DNA of 64,000 bases from Azorinus chamasolen (Eukaryota; Mollusca; Bivalvia; Cardiida; Solecurtidae): NCBI GenBank assembly GCA_963576725.1, contig OY755246.1:71354371-71418370 (forward strand), read 5' to 3'. Numbering within the stretch: the stretch's first letter is position 1; the number at the start of each line of letters is the position of its first letter. Of this stretch, positions 10,850 to 20,776 are shown piece after piece. Under the pieces are notes generated by a model. That model searched no databases. It was not told the DNA's origin and was given only the letters and a program-made list of their open reading frames with translations. The position numbers and the translations under genes are program-made.

Positions 10850-11556
10850 CTGTATTGATATACAGTATTGATATACCGTAGTCTCTCGAACAGTATTGAT
10901 ATACCGTAGTCTCTCGAACAGTATTGATATACCGTAGTCTCTCGAACTGTATTGATATACCGTAGTCTCTCTAACTGTATTGATATACCGTAGTCTCTCT
11001 AACTGTATTGATATACCGTAGTCTTTCGAACTGTATTGATATACCGTAGTCTCTCTAACTGTATTGATATACCGTAGTCTCTCTAACTGTATTGATATAC
11101 CGTAGTCTCTCGAACTGTATTGATATACAGTATTCTCTCTAACTGTATTCATATACTGTAGTCTCTCTAACTGTATTGATATACCGTATTCTCTCTAACT
11201 GTATTGATATACCGTATTCTCTCTAACTGTATTGATATACAGTATTCTCTCTAACTGTATTGATATAACGTATTCTCTCTAACTGTATTGATATACAGTA
11301 TACAGTATTCTCTCTAACTGTATTGATATACAGTATTCTCTCTAACTGTATTGATATAACGTATTCTCTCTAACTGTATTGATATACTGTATTATCTCTA
11401 ACTGTATTGATATACAGTATTCTCTCTAACTGTATTGATATACAGATACCGTATTCTCTCTAACTGTATTGATATACAGTATTGATATACAGTATTCTCT
11501 CTAACTGTATTGATATACAGTATTCTCTCTAATAACCTCTCTAACTGTATAGATAT
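10850..11556. repeat. 28 bp minisatellite array, ~25 copies
   Basis: Unit CTCTAACTGTATTGATATAC followed by CGTAGTCT or AGTATTCT. Two subtypes occur in blocks: CGTAGTCT before about 11110 and AGTATTCT after. The block order suggests successive local amplifications. It abuts the foldback element at 11566, whose terminal repeat (ACAGTAAAAAACCTCTAAAC) resembles the unit. Confidence 0.9.
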
Positions 11557-11565
11557 ACCGGTTTT

Positions 11566-11756
11566 TACTACAGTAAAAAACCTCTAAACTTGAATTTTAG
11601 TAGGCAGGTGGCTGCTTAAGACAGGGTGAAAGTCATACAGAAAGCTCCCAGAGGAGCTTTCTGCATGACAATCACCCTGCATTAAGCTGCCACCTGTCTC
11701 CAAGACCAATAATTAAACTAACTTGAAACTCCAATTTGGTGGGGTTTTGCTGTATT
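11566..11756. mobile_element. foldback element (family I)
   Basis: Outer inverted ends are ACAGTAAAAAACCTCTAAAC (11570) and GGGGTTTTGCTGT (11740-11752). The inner stem has GGCAGGTGGCTGC ... GAAAGCTCCC against GGAGCTTTCTGC ... GCTGCCACCTGTC. It has the same architecture as 37463-37592 and no open frame. The duplex could form a long hairpin transcript. Confidence 0.65.
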
Positions 11757-11981
11757 TTTTGCCTTGCTGCACAGGTTCCAAACCAACGCACTGATAAATG
11801 TTCTTCTCTTCCTAAAGTCAGGTTTCATATCCCCCTCCAGTGTCTGTTCGAAGTCTATGTACAACTCTGTTAGCTTTCTGCGTGACACCCTAGTGGGTCT
11901 GATTCGTGTATTTATGACAGGACGATCATCCTTACTGTTTTCTGCATGCAATGAATTATCGATTGCCAGTGAAGGTAACAA
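11718..11981 (-). CDS. candidate exon, unknown protein
   Basis: An 87-codon open frame on the minus strand with protein-like composition: a charged core containing RPVINTRIRPTRVSRRKL, then DFEQTLEGDMKPDFRKRR and TFISALVWNLC. A possible 3' splice site ends CATTGCATGCAG (minus strand, near 11947-11958), which would start the exon at AAAACAG. No clear GT donor follows WNLC. The last residues lie in the foldback element at 11566-11756, so the true end is probably upstream of them. The opposite strand has its own splice-like signals (TTGCTGCACAG acceptor at about 11766-11776, GAAG/GTAAC donor at about 11975). Its frame is rich in F, L and S, as expected for the complement of a charged protein. I do not recognise the family. 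It is either a real exon or a gene fragment. Confidence 0.35.
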   Translation of the reverse strand: MLPSLAIDNSLHAENSKDDRPVINTRIRPTRVSRRKLTELYIDFEQTLEGDMKPDFRKRRTFISALVWNLCSKAKNTAKPHQIGVSS

Positions 11982-11989
11982 AAAGATTG

Positions 11990-12418
11990 TGCCAGTGGAT
12001 TAGCCTGAGACATGTTGTCATTCAGTGGCTTAAGTATCAAATAATCTGGGTGGAATTCAGATATGGCAAAATTACATGTCAGATCAGGATCTAAAACACT
12101 TGCTGTTTAAATGAATAATCATTCCAAATACAGATACAAACATTTTCCTTTCAGCGGTGACCAGAGCAAAGCTTTTACGTTAACAGCGACCTTGCGGACT
12201 CAGAGTTGCTGGGAAGCTGATCAATAGTCGCTCATAGACCTTTGTATCAATTTTAATTAAGGTAAATAAAAAACAACCTATGTGAATCACTGAGACCAGA
12301 TTGACTCTTTCAAGGCCTTTCTGTTCCTGTGGGTGACATTAGGATTGATAATGTGAAGTTAGCTGCAGGTCAATGATGATTAGCACTGATCAGCTTTGAA
12401 AAAGGTTTATGTCAATGC
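11990..12418. other. unique sequence, nothing recognised
   Basis: It could be intronic or intergenic next to the candidate exon. No repeat or RNA signature was found. Confidence 0.45.
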
Positions 12419-12643
12419 TTAACCCTTGGAATGCATACATACGCATTTCCACGCATTTACAAACAGAGTAGACCCAGATCAGACAGCTCCTAAAGGACCC
12501 GTCTCAGATCAGGGTCTGCTCTGTTTGCTTATGGTCTAATATAGATATGATTTATAGCTTCTGCTTGAGTCAATACAAATTAATGTAATTAATATTCATG
12601 ATGTAATTATTTCTTGCATGAATATTCGACAGGGAATGGTGAA
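12419..12643 (-). mobile_element. TTAA-A MITE copy 9
   Basis: TTAA at 12419, then CCCTTGGAATGC. The core pair (AACAGAGTAGACCCAGATC ... GATCAGGGTCTGCTCTGTT) lies at about 12465-12528 and the AATATTCATGATGTAATTATT arm at about 12592. The right TTAA is lost (GGTGAACC). Confidence 0.75.
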
Positions 12644-12708
12644 CCCCTGGCATCTTTGTCAAAGTACACTCATCCATCATGGTTTGAAAGGTAATGCAAA
12701 ATCAGTGT

Positions 12709-13802
12709 GTAACTAGAGGTTTGTTTTTGTCACAAAAACAGAATGATGTCTCCCCCTCCCATCCTCTTTCCAATACACAAGTGTAATGTCTGTAACTCCA
12801 AACTTATCAGGGTCTATTTTTTAGTCATCAGGGGCAATAACTCGAACATTATCAGGGGGATACAATTCAAAAAACCCGGGTACACAACAACTCATGCTGG
12901 TGAACATTCCTGTGAAGTTTGGTGACTCTAGTCCAAGTGGTTTTAAAGATATGCATCACACAAAGATACGCAGAGATACGTGCAGCACAAAGTTTCTCTA
13001 ATTTTAAGTTATCATATCAGGGGCAGTAACTCAAGAATTATCAGGGGGAGACAATTAAAAAACCAAGGTGCACAACAACTCATGCTGGTCAACATTCCTG
13101 TGAAGTTTGGTGACTCTAGCCCAAGTGGTTTTAAAGATATGCATCACACAAAGTTTCTCTAATTTTAAGTAATCATATCAGGGGCAACAACTCAAAAGTT
13201 ATCAAGGGGAGACAATTCGAAAACCTCAGGTGCACAACAACTCATGCTGGTCAACATTCCGGTGAAATTTGGTGACTCTAGCCCTAGTGATTTCAGAGAT
13301 ATGCACGACACTAAGTAAAGTTGTCTAATTTTAAGTCATCAGGGGCAGTAACTCAAATGTTAACAAGGGGAGACAATTCAAAACACCCAAGAGCAAAACA
13401 ACTCATGCTAGTGAGCAATCCTGTGAAGTTTGGTGACTCTAGCCCTACTGGTTTCAGAGATACGCACGACACAAAGTTTGTATAAATTTAAGTATTCATA
13501 TCAGGGGCAATAACTCAAGAATTATCAGGGGGAGACAATTCAAAAACCATAGATGCACAGCAACTCATGCTGGTGAACATTCCTGTGAAGTTTTGTGACT
13601 CTAGTACTAGCGGTTTCAGAGATACGCGCGACAAAGTTTTTCTAATTTTAAGTCATCAGGGGCAATAACTCCAAAGTAATCAAGGGGAGACAATTCAAAA
13701 AACCCAGGTGCACAACAACTCATGCTGGTGAACATTCCTGTGAAGTTTGGTGACTCTAGCCCAACTGGTTTCAGAGATACGCGCGACACAAGTTTGTGAC
13801 GG

Positions 13803-13836
<34 letters not shown>

Positions 13837-13882
13837 AACTCTGGCAAAAACAATATGTCTCCCCATAAATGGGGATGACATA
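12709..13882 (+). mobile_element. pearl-like element, GGGGCAATAACTC family, copy 1
   Basis: Starts ACTAGAGGTTTGTTTTTGTC with a CACAAAAACAGAATGATGTC lead and TCTCCCC. About seven imperfect core units of roughly 150-170 bp follow, each with TCAGGGGCAATAACTC, GGGGAGACAATTCAAAA and CAACAACTCATGCTGGT. It then has an ACAG/ACGG microsatellite at 13800-13836 and a 3' end AACAATATGTCTCCCC ... GGGGATGACATAAT. The 5' TCTCCCC and 3' GGGGA parts form short inverted ends. The architecture matches bivalve pearl/Helentron-associated elements. Confidence 0.8.
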
Positions 13883-14009
13883 ATTATCCAATTTGCTAGT
13901 GGATTTTGAATGACAAACATTGCAGACCCTGAACACAGGCTTCCTATAAGAGCCCTCTGGGTTTGTACTGTGTGTCTATGTCAATCAAATTATTTTCCTA
14001 TTGGATAAT
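13883..14009. mobile_element. 127 bp MITE with ATTATCCAAT ends
   Basis: Perfect 10 bp inverted ends ATTATCCAAT (13883-13892) and ATTGGATAAT (14000-14009). The interior carries a GCAGACCCTGAACACAGG / AGCCCTCTGGGTTTGTACTG stem of the same style as the TTAA families. It sits exactly between two pearl-like elements. Confidence 0.6.
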
Positions 14010-14021
14010 ATTATGTTGGAA

Positions 14022-15186
14022 AACAAGAGATGTCACAGTCACGTGACAAATGCCCCCAAAAATTGTACCCTGTGACATTGACCTTTGACCCATGGGCCAG
14101 GGAGTTGACACATTGTCTTTGTGTGGTGAACATTTGTGCCAGGTTCCTTTGAAATCCATTCACAGATAAACAAGTAATTGTACCCTGTGACCTTGACCTT
14201 TGACATATGGACCAGGGAGCTGAACGCGACACATCGTCTTTGTCTGGTGAACATCTGTGCCAAGTTATATTGAAATCCTTTGATATATAAAGAAGTTACA
14301 GACCGGACACCAAATTTGTGACAAAGTAATTGTACCCTGTGACCTTGACCTTTGACCCATGGACCAGGGAGTTGAAAGCAACACATCATCTTTGTCTGGT
14401 GAACATTTGTGCCAAATCATATTGAAATCCATTGATATATAAAGAAGTTACAGACCGGACACGAAATTTGTGACAAAGTAATTGTACCCTGTGACCTTGA
14501 CCTTTGACCTATGGACCTGGGAGATGAAAGCGACACATCGTCTTTGTGTGGTGAACATTTGTGCCAAGTTATATTGAAATCCATTGATAGATAAAGAAGT
14601 TACAGACCGGACACGAAATTTGTAACAAAGTAATTGCATCCTGTGACCTTGACCTTTGACCCATGGACCTGGGAGTTGAACGCGACACATCGTCTCTGTC
14701 TGGTGAACATTTGTGTCAAGTTATATTGAAATCCATCGATAGATGAAGAAGTTACAGACCGGACACGAAATTTGTAACAAAGTAATTGCACCCTGTGACC
14801 TTGACCTTTGACCCATGGACCTGGGAGTTGAACGCGACACATCGTCTCTGTCTGGTGAACATTTGTGTCAAGTTATATTGAAATCCATCGATAGATGAAG
14901 AAGTTACAGACCGGACACGAAATTTGTAACAAAGTAATTGCACCCTGTGACCTTGACCTTTGACCCATGGACCTGGGAGTTGAACGCGACACATCGTCTC
15001 TGTCTGGTGAACATTTGTGTGAAGTTATATTGAAATCCATCGATAGATGAAGAAGTTACAGACCGGACACAAATTTGGGACGGACGGAAGGACGGAAGGA
15101 CGGACGGACGGACGGACAGACGGACAGACGGAAGGACGGAAGGACGGACAATGCGACTACTATATGCCCACCGTTGGGGGCATAAA
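14022..15186 (+). mobile_element. pearl-like element, GTGACCTTGACC family (152 bp core)
   Basis: Lead AACAAGAGATGTCACAGTC and ATGCCCCCAA. Seven core units follow, each with CCTGTGACCTTGACCTTTGA, GGTGAACATTTGTGCCAA and TTACAGACCGGACAC. A (GGAC/GGAA)n microsatellite lies at about 15077-15148, and the end is ACCGTTGGGGGCATAAAA, inverse to the lead's TGCCCCCAA. The rightmost units have an exact 152 bp period and are nearly identical, a sign of recent unit conversion or amplification. The minus strand stays open through the cores, but this is not coding. Confidence 0.85.
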
Positions 15187-15194
15187 AATAATGA

Positions 15195-16516
15195 AACTAG
15201 AGGTTTTTGTCACAAAAACGGATGTCTCCCCTCTAATAAAAACAATATGTAAAGGGAAATCACTAAAAATGTTATGGTCTTGATGAATGATACTTCCCCT
15301 CATTATGCGTTTTCCACACTACATTTTTCAAGAAGAAAATGACAACAGCTAATAACTCCAAAAATACTGATACCAGATTTATGGCCCTAATGTGCATGAC
15401 ACTTACTTTCATCATGCTCTTTCCAAAAATAAAATGTCATTCCAATAGCATCAGTCGAACAGGAGTTATTGATCGGCCAAAAAATGTAACAAAGGGCAAT
15501 AACTCCAAAAGTATTGAAGCCAGAATTATGGCCCTTGTTCATGACACTTTCTCTCATCATGCTCTTTCCATGTATGAAGTTTCAATACGATGGCAAGAGC
15601 CATGTAGGAGTTATCGTCCGGACAAGAAAGAATTAAACAAATGTACAAGGGGCAATAACTCTAAATTTATTGAAGCTCGAGTTAAGGATCTTATGCATGA
15701 CACTTTCTCTTATCATGATCGTTCCATGCATGAAGTTTCACTCCAATGGCATGTGTCACATAGGAGTAATCATCCGGACAAAAAATTGTGATTTTTTTTA
15801 CAAAGGGCAATAACTCCAATATTAGTGAAGCCAGAGTTATGGACCTTGTGCATGACACTCCCTCTCGTTATGATCTTTCCATATATGAAGTTTCAATCCA
15901 ATGGCATGAGCCATATAGAAGTTATCGTCCGGACAAAAAAGTGTGATTTTTTTTTACAAAGGGCAATAACTCCTATAATAGTGAAGCCAGAGTTATGTAC
16001 CTTCTGCATGACACTTCCTCTCATTATGCTCTTTCCATATATGAAGTTTCAATCAACTGGCATCAGACATATTGAAGTTATTGTCCGGACAAAAAATTAT
16101 GATATTTTTTACAAAGGGCAATAACTCCAATATTAGTGAAGCCAGAGTTATGGACCTTGTGCATGACACTTCCTCTCGTCATGATCTTTCCATATATGAA
16201 GTTTCAATCCAATGGCATGAGCCATATAGGAGTTATCGTCCGGACAAAAAAGTGTGATTTTTTTTTACAACGGGCAATAACTCCAATATTAGTGAAGCCA
16301 GAGTTATGGACCTTGTGCATGACACTTCCTCTCATTATGCTCTTTCCATATATGAAGTTTCAATCAACTGGCATCAGGCATATTGAAGTTATCGTCCGGA
16401 CAAAAAGTGTGACGGACAGACGGACAGACGGACGGACCGACGGACAGACTGACAGACAGACAACTCTCACGAAAACAATATGTCTCCCCCATATAAATAT
16501 GGGGGGAGACATAATG
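15195..16516 (+). mobile_element. pearl-like element, GGGGCAATAACTC family, copy 2
   Basis: Same ends as the copy at 12709 (ACTAGAGGTTTTTGTCACAA; AATATGTCTCCCCC ... GGGGGGAGACATAATG), but a different core variant. About seven units carry GGGCAATAACTCCAATATTA, GCATGACACTTCCTCTC and TATCGTCCGGACAAAAA. An ACGG/ACAG microsatellite lies at about 16412-16462. Ends conserved with a replaced core suggests core exchange between family members. Confidence 0.8.
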
Positions 16517-16569
16517 ATAATAGGATCTAGTTACTCTTTGCAGACTAGTGGCAAATTTGTAATAACATA

Positions 16570-16664
16570 TGCAAACAGTTGTGGATCCAGATTAGATGTC
16601 GTGTAACTAGAGTCTCAACAGTTGTGGATCCAGATTAGATGTCGTGTAACTCAGAGTCTCAACA
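16570..16664. repeat. TTAA-B core fragment, duplicated
   Basis: Two copies of CAGTTGTGGATCCAGATTAG plus ATGTCGTGTAACT..GAGTCTCAA, the left core arm of TTAA-B. This is an early tandem duplication of a MITE arm. Confidence 0.6.
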
Positions 16665-16878
16665 GAAACCTAACTGATATACACTCTGACATCACTGGGG
16701 AAGAGAAACCTAACTGATATACACTCTGACATCACTGGGGAAGAGAAACCTAACTGATATACACTCTGACATCACTGGGGAAGATATACACTCAGACATC
16801 ACTGGGGAAGATATACACTCTGACATCACTGGGGAAGAGAAATTATCTGATATACACTCTGACATCACTGGGGAAGAA
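16665..16878. repeat. 40 bp minisatellite array, ~6 copies
   Basis: Unit AACCTAACTGATATACACTC then TGACATCACTGGGGAAGAG, with two internally shortened copies. It directly follows the duplicated TTAA-B arm. Confidence 0.85.
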
Positions 16879-16938
16879 AAATTATAGTTAATATTAACTT
16901 ATTAATTATATCAGCAGCATCATGGGAAAAGGGTTAAT

Positions 16939-17186
16939 TTAATCCTTTACTCCATAAATACGCCTTTCTACCTTTGCAAATAGAGTAGACCCAGATCAGA
17001 CGACTCCTTTAGGAGCTGTCTGATCAGGGTCTGCTCTGTTTGATAATGATATAATATAGATATGATTCTACAGTTTCTGCCATAGCCAAAACACTCTTGT
17101 GGCCATGTGCTATTATAACAATTAATCTAAATAATAAATATGTAGTTATTATTTCTTACATGAATATTCATGGCGGAAAGGATTAA
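16939..17186 (-). mobile_element. TTAA-A MITE copy 10, near intact
   Basis: TTAA at 16939 and 17183. The left end TCCTTTACTCCATAAATACG and the palindrome 16975-17042, centred on GACTCCTTTAGGAGCTGTC, are well kept. The AATATTCATGGCGGAAAGGA end lies at 17163. It shares its right TTAA with the next copy. Confidence 0.85.
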
Positions 17187-17353
17187 CATGTTTCCTCATA
17201 TGTGTACACCCTTGCAAACAGAGTAAACTCAGATTTGTCTGATCAGGGTCTGCCTTGTCTACCTATGAAGTAACATAGAGATGATTCACTATCTTTTTCC
17301 ATACCATAAAACTTCAGTTATTTATTTCCTCCATAAATAGGAAGGGATGTTAA
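17183..17353 (-). mobile_element. TTAA-A MITE copy 11, truncated inside
   Basis: Begins at the same TTAA (17183) that ends copy 10 and closes with GATGTTAA at 17346-17353. The core arm CTTGCAAACAGAGTAAACTC is present but the palindrome centre and AATATTCAT arm are deleted. Confidence 0.65.
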
Positions 17354-17483
17354 CAGATACTCCTTCGAATGCTACATATTCAACATGGAATGACCCATCA
17401 CAGTGTTTAACTATACACGAGTCCATTCAGTATGAAAGCCTTGAAATTGCTAGGGGAATTGGAATGATCAATAGTGCAGACAC

Positions 17484-17948
17484 TGATCTGAGGGCTAGGA
17501 GTCCTCTCATGTGGAGACCAGGAGTCCTCTCATGTGGGTCTGAGGGCTAGGAGTCCTCTCATGAGGGTCTGAGGGCTAGGAGTCCTCTCATGAGGGTCTG
17601 AGGGCTAGGAGTCCTCTCATGAGGGTCTGAGGGCTAGGAGTCCTCTCATGTGGGTCTGGGGGCTAGGAGTCCTCTCATGAGGGTCTGAGGGCTAGGAATC
17701 CTCTCATGTGGGTCTGAGGGCTAGGAGTCCTCTCATGTGGGTCTGAGGGCTAGGAGTCCTCCCATGAGGGTCTGAGGGCTAGGAGTCCTCTCATGAGGGT
17801 CTGAGGGCTAGGAGTCCTCTCATGAGGGTCTGAGGGCTTGGAGTCCTCTCATGTGGGTCTGAGGGCTAGGAGTCCTCTCATGTGGGTCTGAGGGCTAGGA
17901 GTCCTCTCATGAGGGTCTGAGGGCTAGGAGTCCTCTCATGTGGGTCTT
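17484..17948. repeat. 30 bp minisatellite array, ~15 copies
   Basis: Unit GTCTGAGGGCTAGGAGTCCT then CTCATG(A/T)GGG. It is preceded by GTGCAGACACTGATCTGAGG, which looks like a MITE hairpin arm, so the unit may come from such a core. Sequence identity between units is high. Confidence 0.9.
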
Positions 17949-18046
17949 CACTTATTTCCTATTCCCTCCTAGACTATGTTTAGGCCCAATCTATTTGAAT
18001 ACATCTATTGAAAAGGAGCATTTACTAGAGAAAAAGAAAATAGTTA

Positions 18047-18560
18047 ATCAAGATGTTACAAATAGTGTATACCCAGAATAGTCATTATCAGTCTGAGACC
18101 CAAGATGTTACAGATAGTGTAGACCAAGAATAACCACTATCTTAGAGAACCTGGATGTGACAGTATAGACCCAGAATAGTCACTACTTTAGAGAACCACT
18201 GTGTTATGAACAGTGTAGAACCAGAATAGTCACTATATGAGAGAACCAGCATGTGACAGTGTAGATCCAGAATGGTCACTATGTTAGAGAACCAGGATGT
18301 GACAGTGTAGATCCAGAATAGTCACTATGTGAGAGAACCAGCATGTGACAGTGTAGATCCAGAATAGTCACTATGTGAGAGAACCAGGATGTGACAGTGT
18401 AGATCCAAAATAGTCACTATGTGAGAGAACCAGGATGTGACAGTGTAGATCCAAAATAGTCACTATGTGAGAGAACCAGGATGTGACAGTGTAGATCCAG
18501 AATGGTCACTATGTGAGAGAACCAGCATGTGACAGTGTAGATCCAGAATGGTCACTATGG
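18047..18560. repeat. 46 bp minisatellite array, ~11 copies
   Basis: Unit TGTGACAGTGTAGATCCAGA then ATAGTCACTATGTGAGAGAACC. The last unit is followed by GGGTCTACACTGTCAC (18558-18573), the inverse of the unit start, so the array lies in one arm of a former palindrome. Confidence 0.9.
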
Positions 18561-18649
18561 GTCTACACTGTCACATTAGATAGTAAAGTACTCCAGATGT
18601 TTATGAATGTTATATACACAGTGTGGTTTAAACCTTTCTCATAATCTAT

Positions 18650-19262
18650 ACTGTAACACTCATGGAGTCTCTCAGATATCAGTATGACATATCTAAACTA
18701 TGGCACTTAAACACACTCATGGAGTCTCTCAGATATCAGTATATCATATCTAAACTATGGCACTTAAACACACTCATGGAGTCTCTCAGATATCAGTATG
18801 ATATATCTAAACTATGGCACTAACACACTCATGGAGTTCTAAGATATCAGTATGATATATCTAAACTATGGCACTAACACACTCATAGAGTCTCTCAGAT
18901 ATCAGTATGACATAACTAAACTATGGCACTTACACACTCATAGAGTCTCTCAGATATCAGTATGACATATCTAAACTATGGCACTAACACACTCATGGAG
19001 TTCTAAGATATCAGTATGATATATCTAAACTATGGCACTAACACACTCATGGAGTCTCTCAGATATCAGTATGACATAACTAAACTATGGCACTTACACA
19101 CTCATAGAGTCTCTCAGATATCAGTATGATATATCTAAACTATGGCACTTACACACTCATGGAGTCTCTCAGATATCAGTATGACATATCTAAACTATGG
19201 CACTTACACACTCATAGAGTCTCTCAGATATCAGTATGACATGTTTAAACTATGCACTAACA
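18650..19262. repeat. ~55 bp minisatellite array, ~11 copies
   Basis: Unit CACTCATGGAGTCTCTCAGA, TATCAGTATGACATATCTAA and ACTATGGCACTTA. Variants (TTCTAAGA for TCTCTCAGA; CATAGAG for CATGGAG) recur in a patterned order, which suggests amplification of multi-unit blocks. Confidence 0.9.
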
Positions 19263-19680
19263 CACCAACTCATCTTATACACATGTACTGTGTTTTGTGA
19301 TCAATTCAAACTATATATTGATTACGATCACACTTGAAATAATCACTTGGCTATGGCTGATGTGAAATTAAAAAGCATTTTACATTCAGATAGTGTTTCA
19401 AGGGTATCTATTACACTAAATTTCCTGTTCTGTGAGTTTTCGCTGCCAAAGCTGCAAGGAAAATGTTGCTTCACTGAGAGGAATTATATCAGTTGTCACA
19501 GCCAGCCTTCTAAACACATCGACTTTTCAAATAAAATCATACAGAACAAAACTAGATTCATTTTACTTTCATTAAAATACGTGATTTGATTTCAGTAACA
19601 CACTTAAAGAGTAGTTTCAGATTTCAAAGGCTGTATAACTAGTAGCTGTCGCTGACTAAATGATGCCACTGCATGTTTGC
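19263..19680. other. unique sequence, nothing recognised
   Basis: Includes an 80-codon frame at 19347-19589 that starts ATGGCTATGG-like, without splice or domain support. Confidence 0.4.
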
Positions 19681-19826
19681 TTATGTCACCTTGTACGTGA
19701 AAAAACCTCTTACAGGCTATACAAGATACAGTTTATGTCACCTTCTACTAGAAAAACCTCTTACAGGCTATACAAGATACAGTTTATGTCACCTTCTACT
19801 AGAAAAACCTCTTAAAGGCTATACAA
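19681..19826. repeat. ~51 bp tandem repeat, 3 copies
   Basis: Unit TTATGTCACCTTCTACTAGA then AAAACCTCTTACAGGCTATAC. The second and third copies are almost identical. Confidence 0.8.
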
Positions 19827-20015
19827 GCTTAATGAATTAATGAATTATTTATAACTAGGTAACTAGGGTAAGTCTCCCTGGTCATGTCTAACTATTTATC
19901 ATGCAAAGTCACGAAATACAGTCACTTCCTACTAGCATAATATTTTCCACGTCGACGCTGTATTTTGTGAGGTATAGTGCATGTGTACTGACCCCACTGG
20001 AATGCAAGTTTGGTT

Positions 20016-20190
20016 CAGCCAATAGGAAGAAAACAGAAGGAAGAAAAAGGCATAATTAAACATAAACATCAAATTGACACATTTTCTCACCTTTGTCTCA
20101 ACTATATGTCCATATAAAAGGATTAAATCAAGTTTGTTTATGTTGTAAAAGTCGATGACGTCACTGCATGCCAACATGACGTCACGTAAT
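20016..20190. promoter_or_regulatory. promoter-like patch with paired CRE sites
   Basis: Two perfect TGACGTCA palindromes (20156-20163 and 20177-20184) lie 21 bp apart, about two helical turns. A CCAAT motif (AGCCAATAGG) lies at about 20017 and TATAAAAG at 20114. TGACGTCA is the consensus cAMP-response element bound by CREB/ATF proteins. No transcript start or adjacent exon can be confirmed and orientation is unclear. Chance co-occurrence is possible in AT-rich DNA, but two exact 8-mers this close are unusual. Confidence 0.3.
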
Positions 20191-20286
20191 ACGTACTTGC
20201 ATGTATTTTCATTCAGGGGACGAAACCGCTTTAGCAATCTTTCTTTTTCTTCATTTTCTCCTTTTTTCTTGGAGTTGCATGATAAA

Positions 20287-20432
20287 AGAATTACTATGCT
20301 AGTAGTTTGGAAGTTAAGCTGTATTTTGGCTCGTCAGAAAAGTAGTTAAATGCTCGCCAAGGCTCGCATTTAACAACTTTTCCAACTCGCCAAAATACAG
20401 CTGAACTTCCAAACTACTAGCATAGTAATTCT
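20287..20432. mobile_element. 146 bp foldback (inverted repeat)
   Basis: Outer arms AGAATTACTATGCTAGTAGT (20287) and ACTACTAGCATAGTAATTCT (20413-20432) match perfectly. The inner arms (GTATTTTGGC ... GCCAAAATAC; TAAATGCTCGCC / GGCTCGCATTTA) match with a few mismatches around a centre near 20359. No spacer longer than a few bases separates the arms. Confidence 0.8.
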
Positions 20433-20460
20433 TATATACCAGGCACAAATAGCCAGTTAT

Positions 20461-20620
20461 ACGGTGTATATGAATATTCATGTATGAATCATGACATCAT
20501 GAATATCTTATTATCTGAATTCCAAGAAATAAACAAACAGAGCAGACCCAGATCTGACAGCTCCTACTCTGTTGTTTGCAAAGGCGGTAAAAGGCGTATA
20601 TATATTATGTAAAGTAATAT
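20461..20620 (+). mobile_element. TTAA-A MITE copy 12, internally deleted
   Basis: TATGAATATTCATGTATGAA and CATGACATCATGAATATC on the left are joined directly to AACAAACAGAGCAGACCCAG. The right core arm is cut to TACTCTGTTGTTTGC, and the end is poorly kept. Confidence 0.65.
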
Positions 20621-20776
20621 ATTTGTATTCCATTTTCACAAACGCTACAATTCAAAACAAAGCAAGAGCTAAAAAAATCCACTAATACACAACCATCCAT
20701 ATACATGTATGACAAGTCACCAACTTTATGAAATTAGAAGTGGTGATTACAGTGACATCGGATATCTCTGAGCTAG

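Noticed and set aside
10796..11152. 118-codon minus frame
   Set aside because: 28 bp array by-product with YQYSSRDYGIS-like repetition.
14022..15186. 80-codon repeated minus frames (CRVQLPGPWVKGQGHR-like)
   Set aside because: They are translations of the 152 bp pearl-like core, repeated with the core period.
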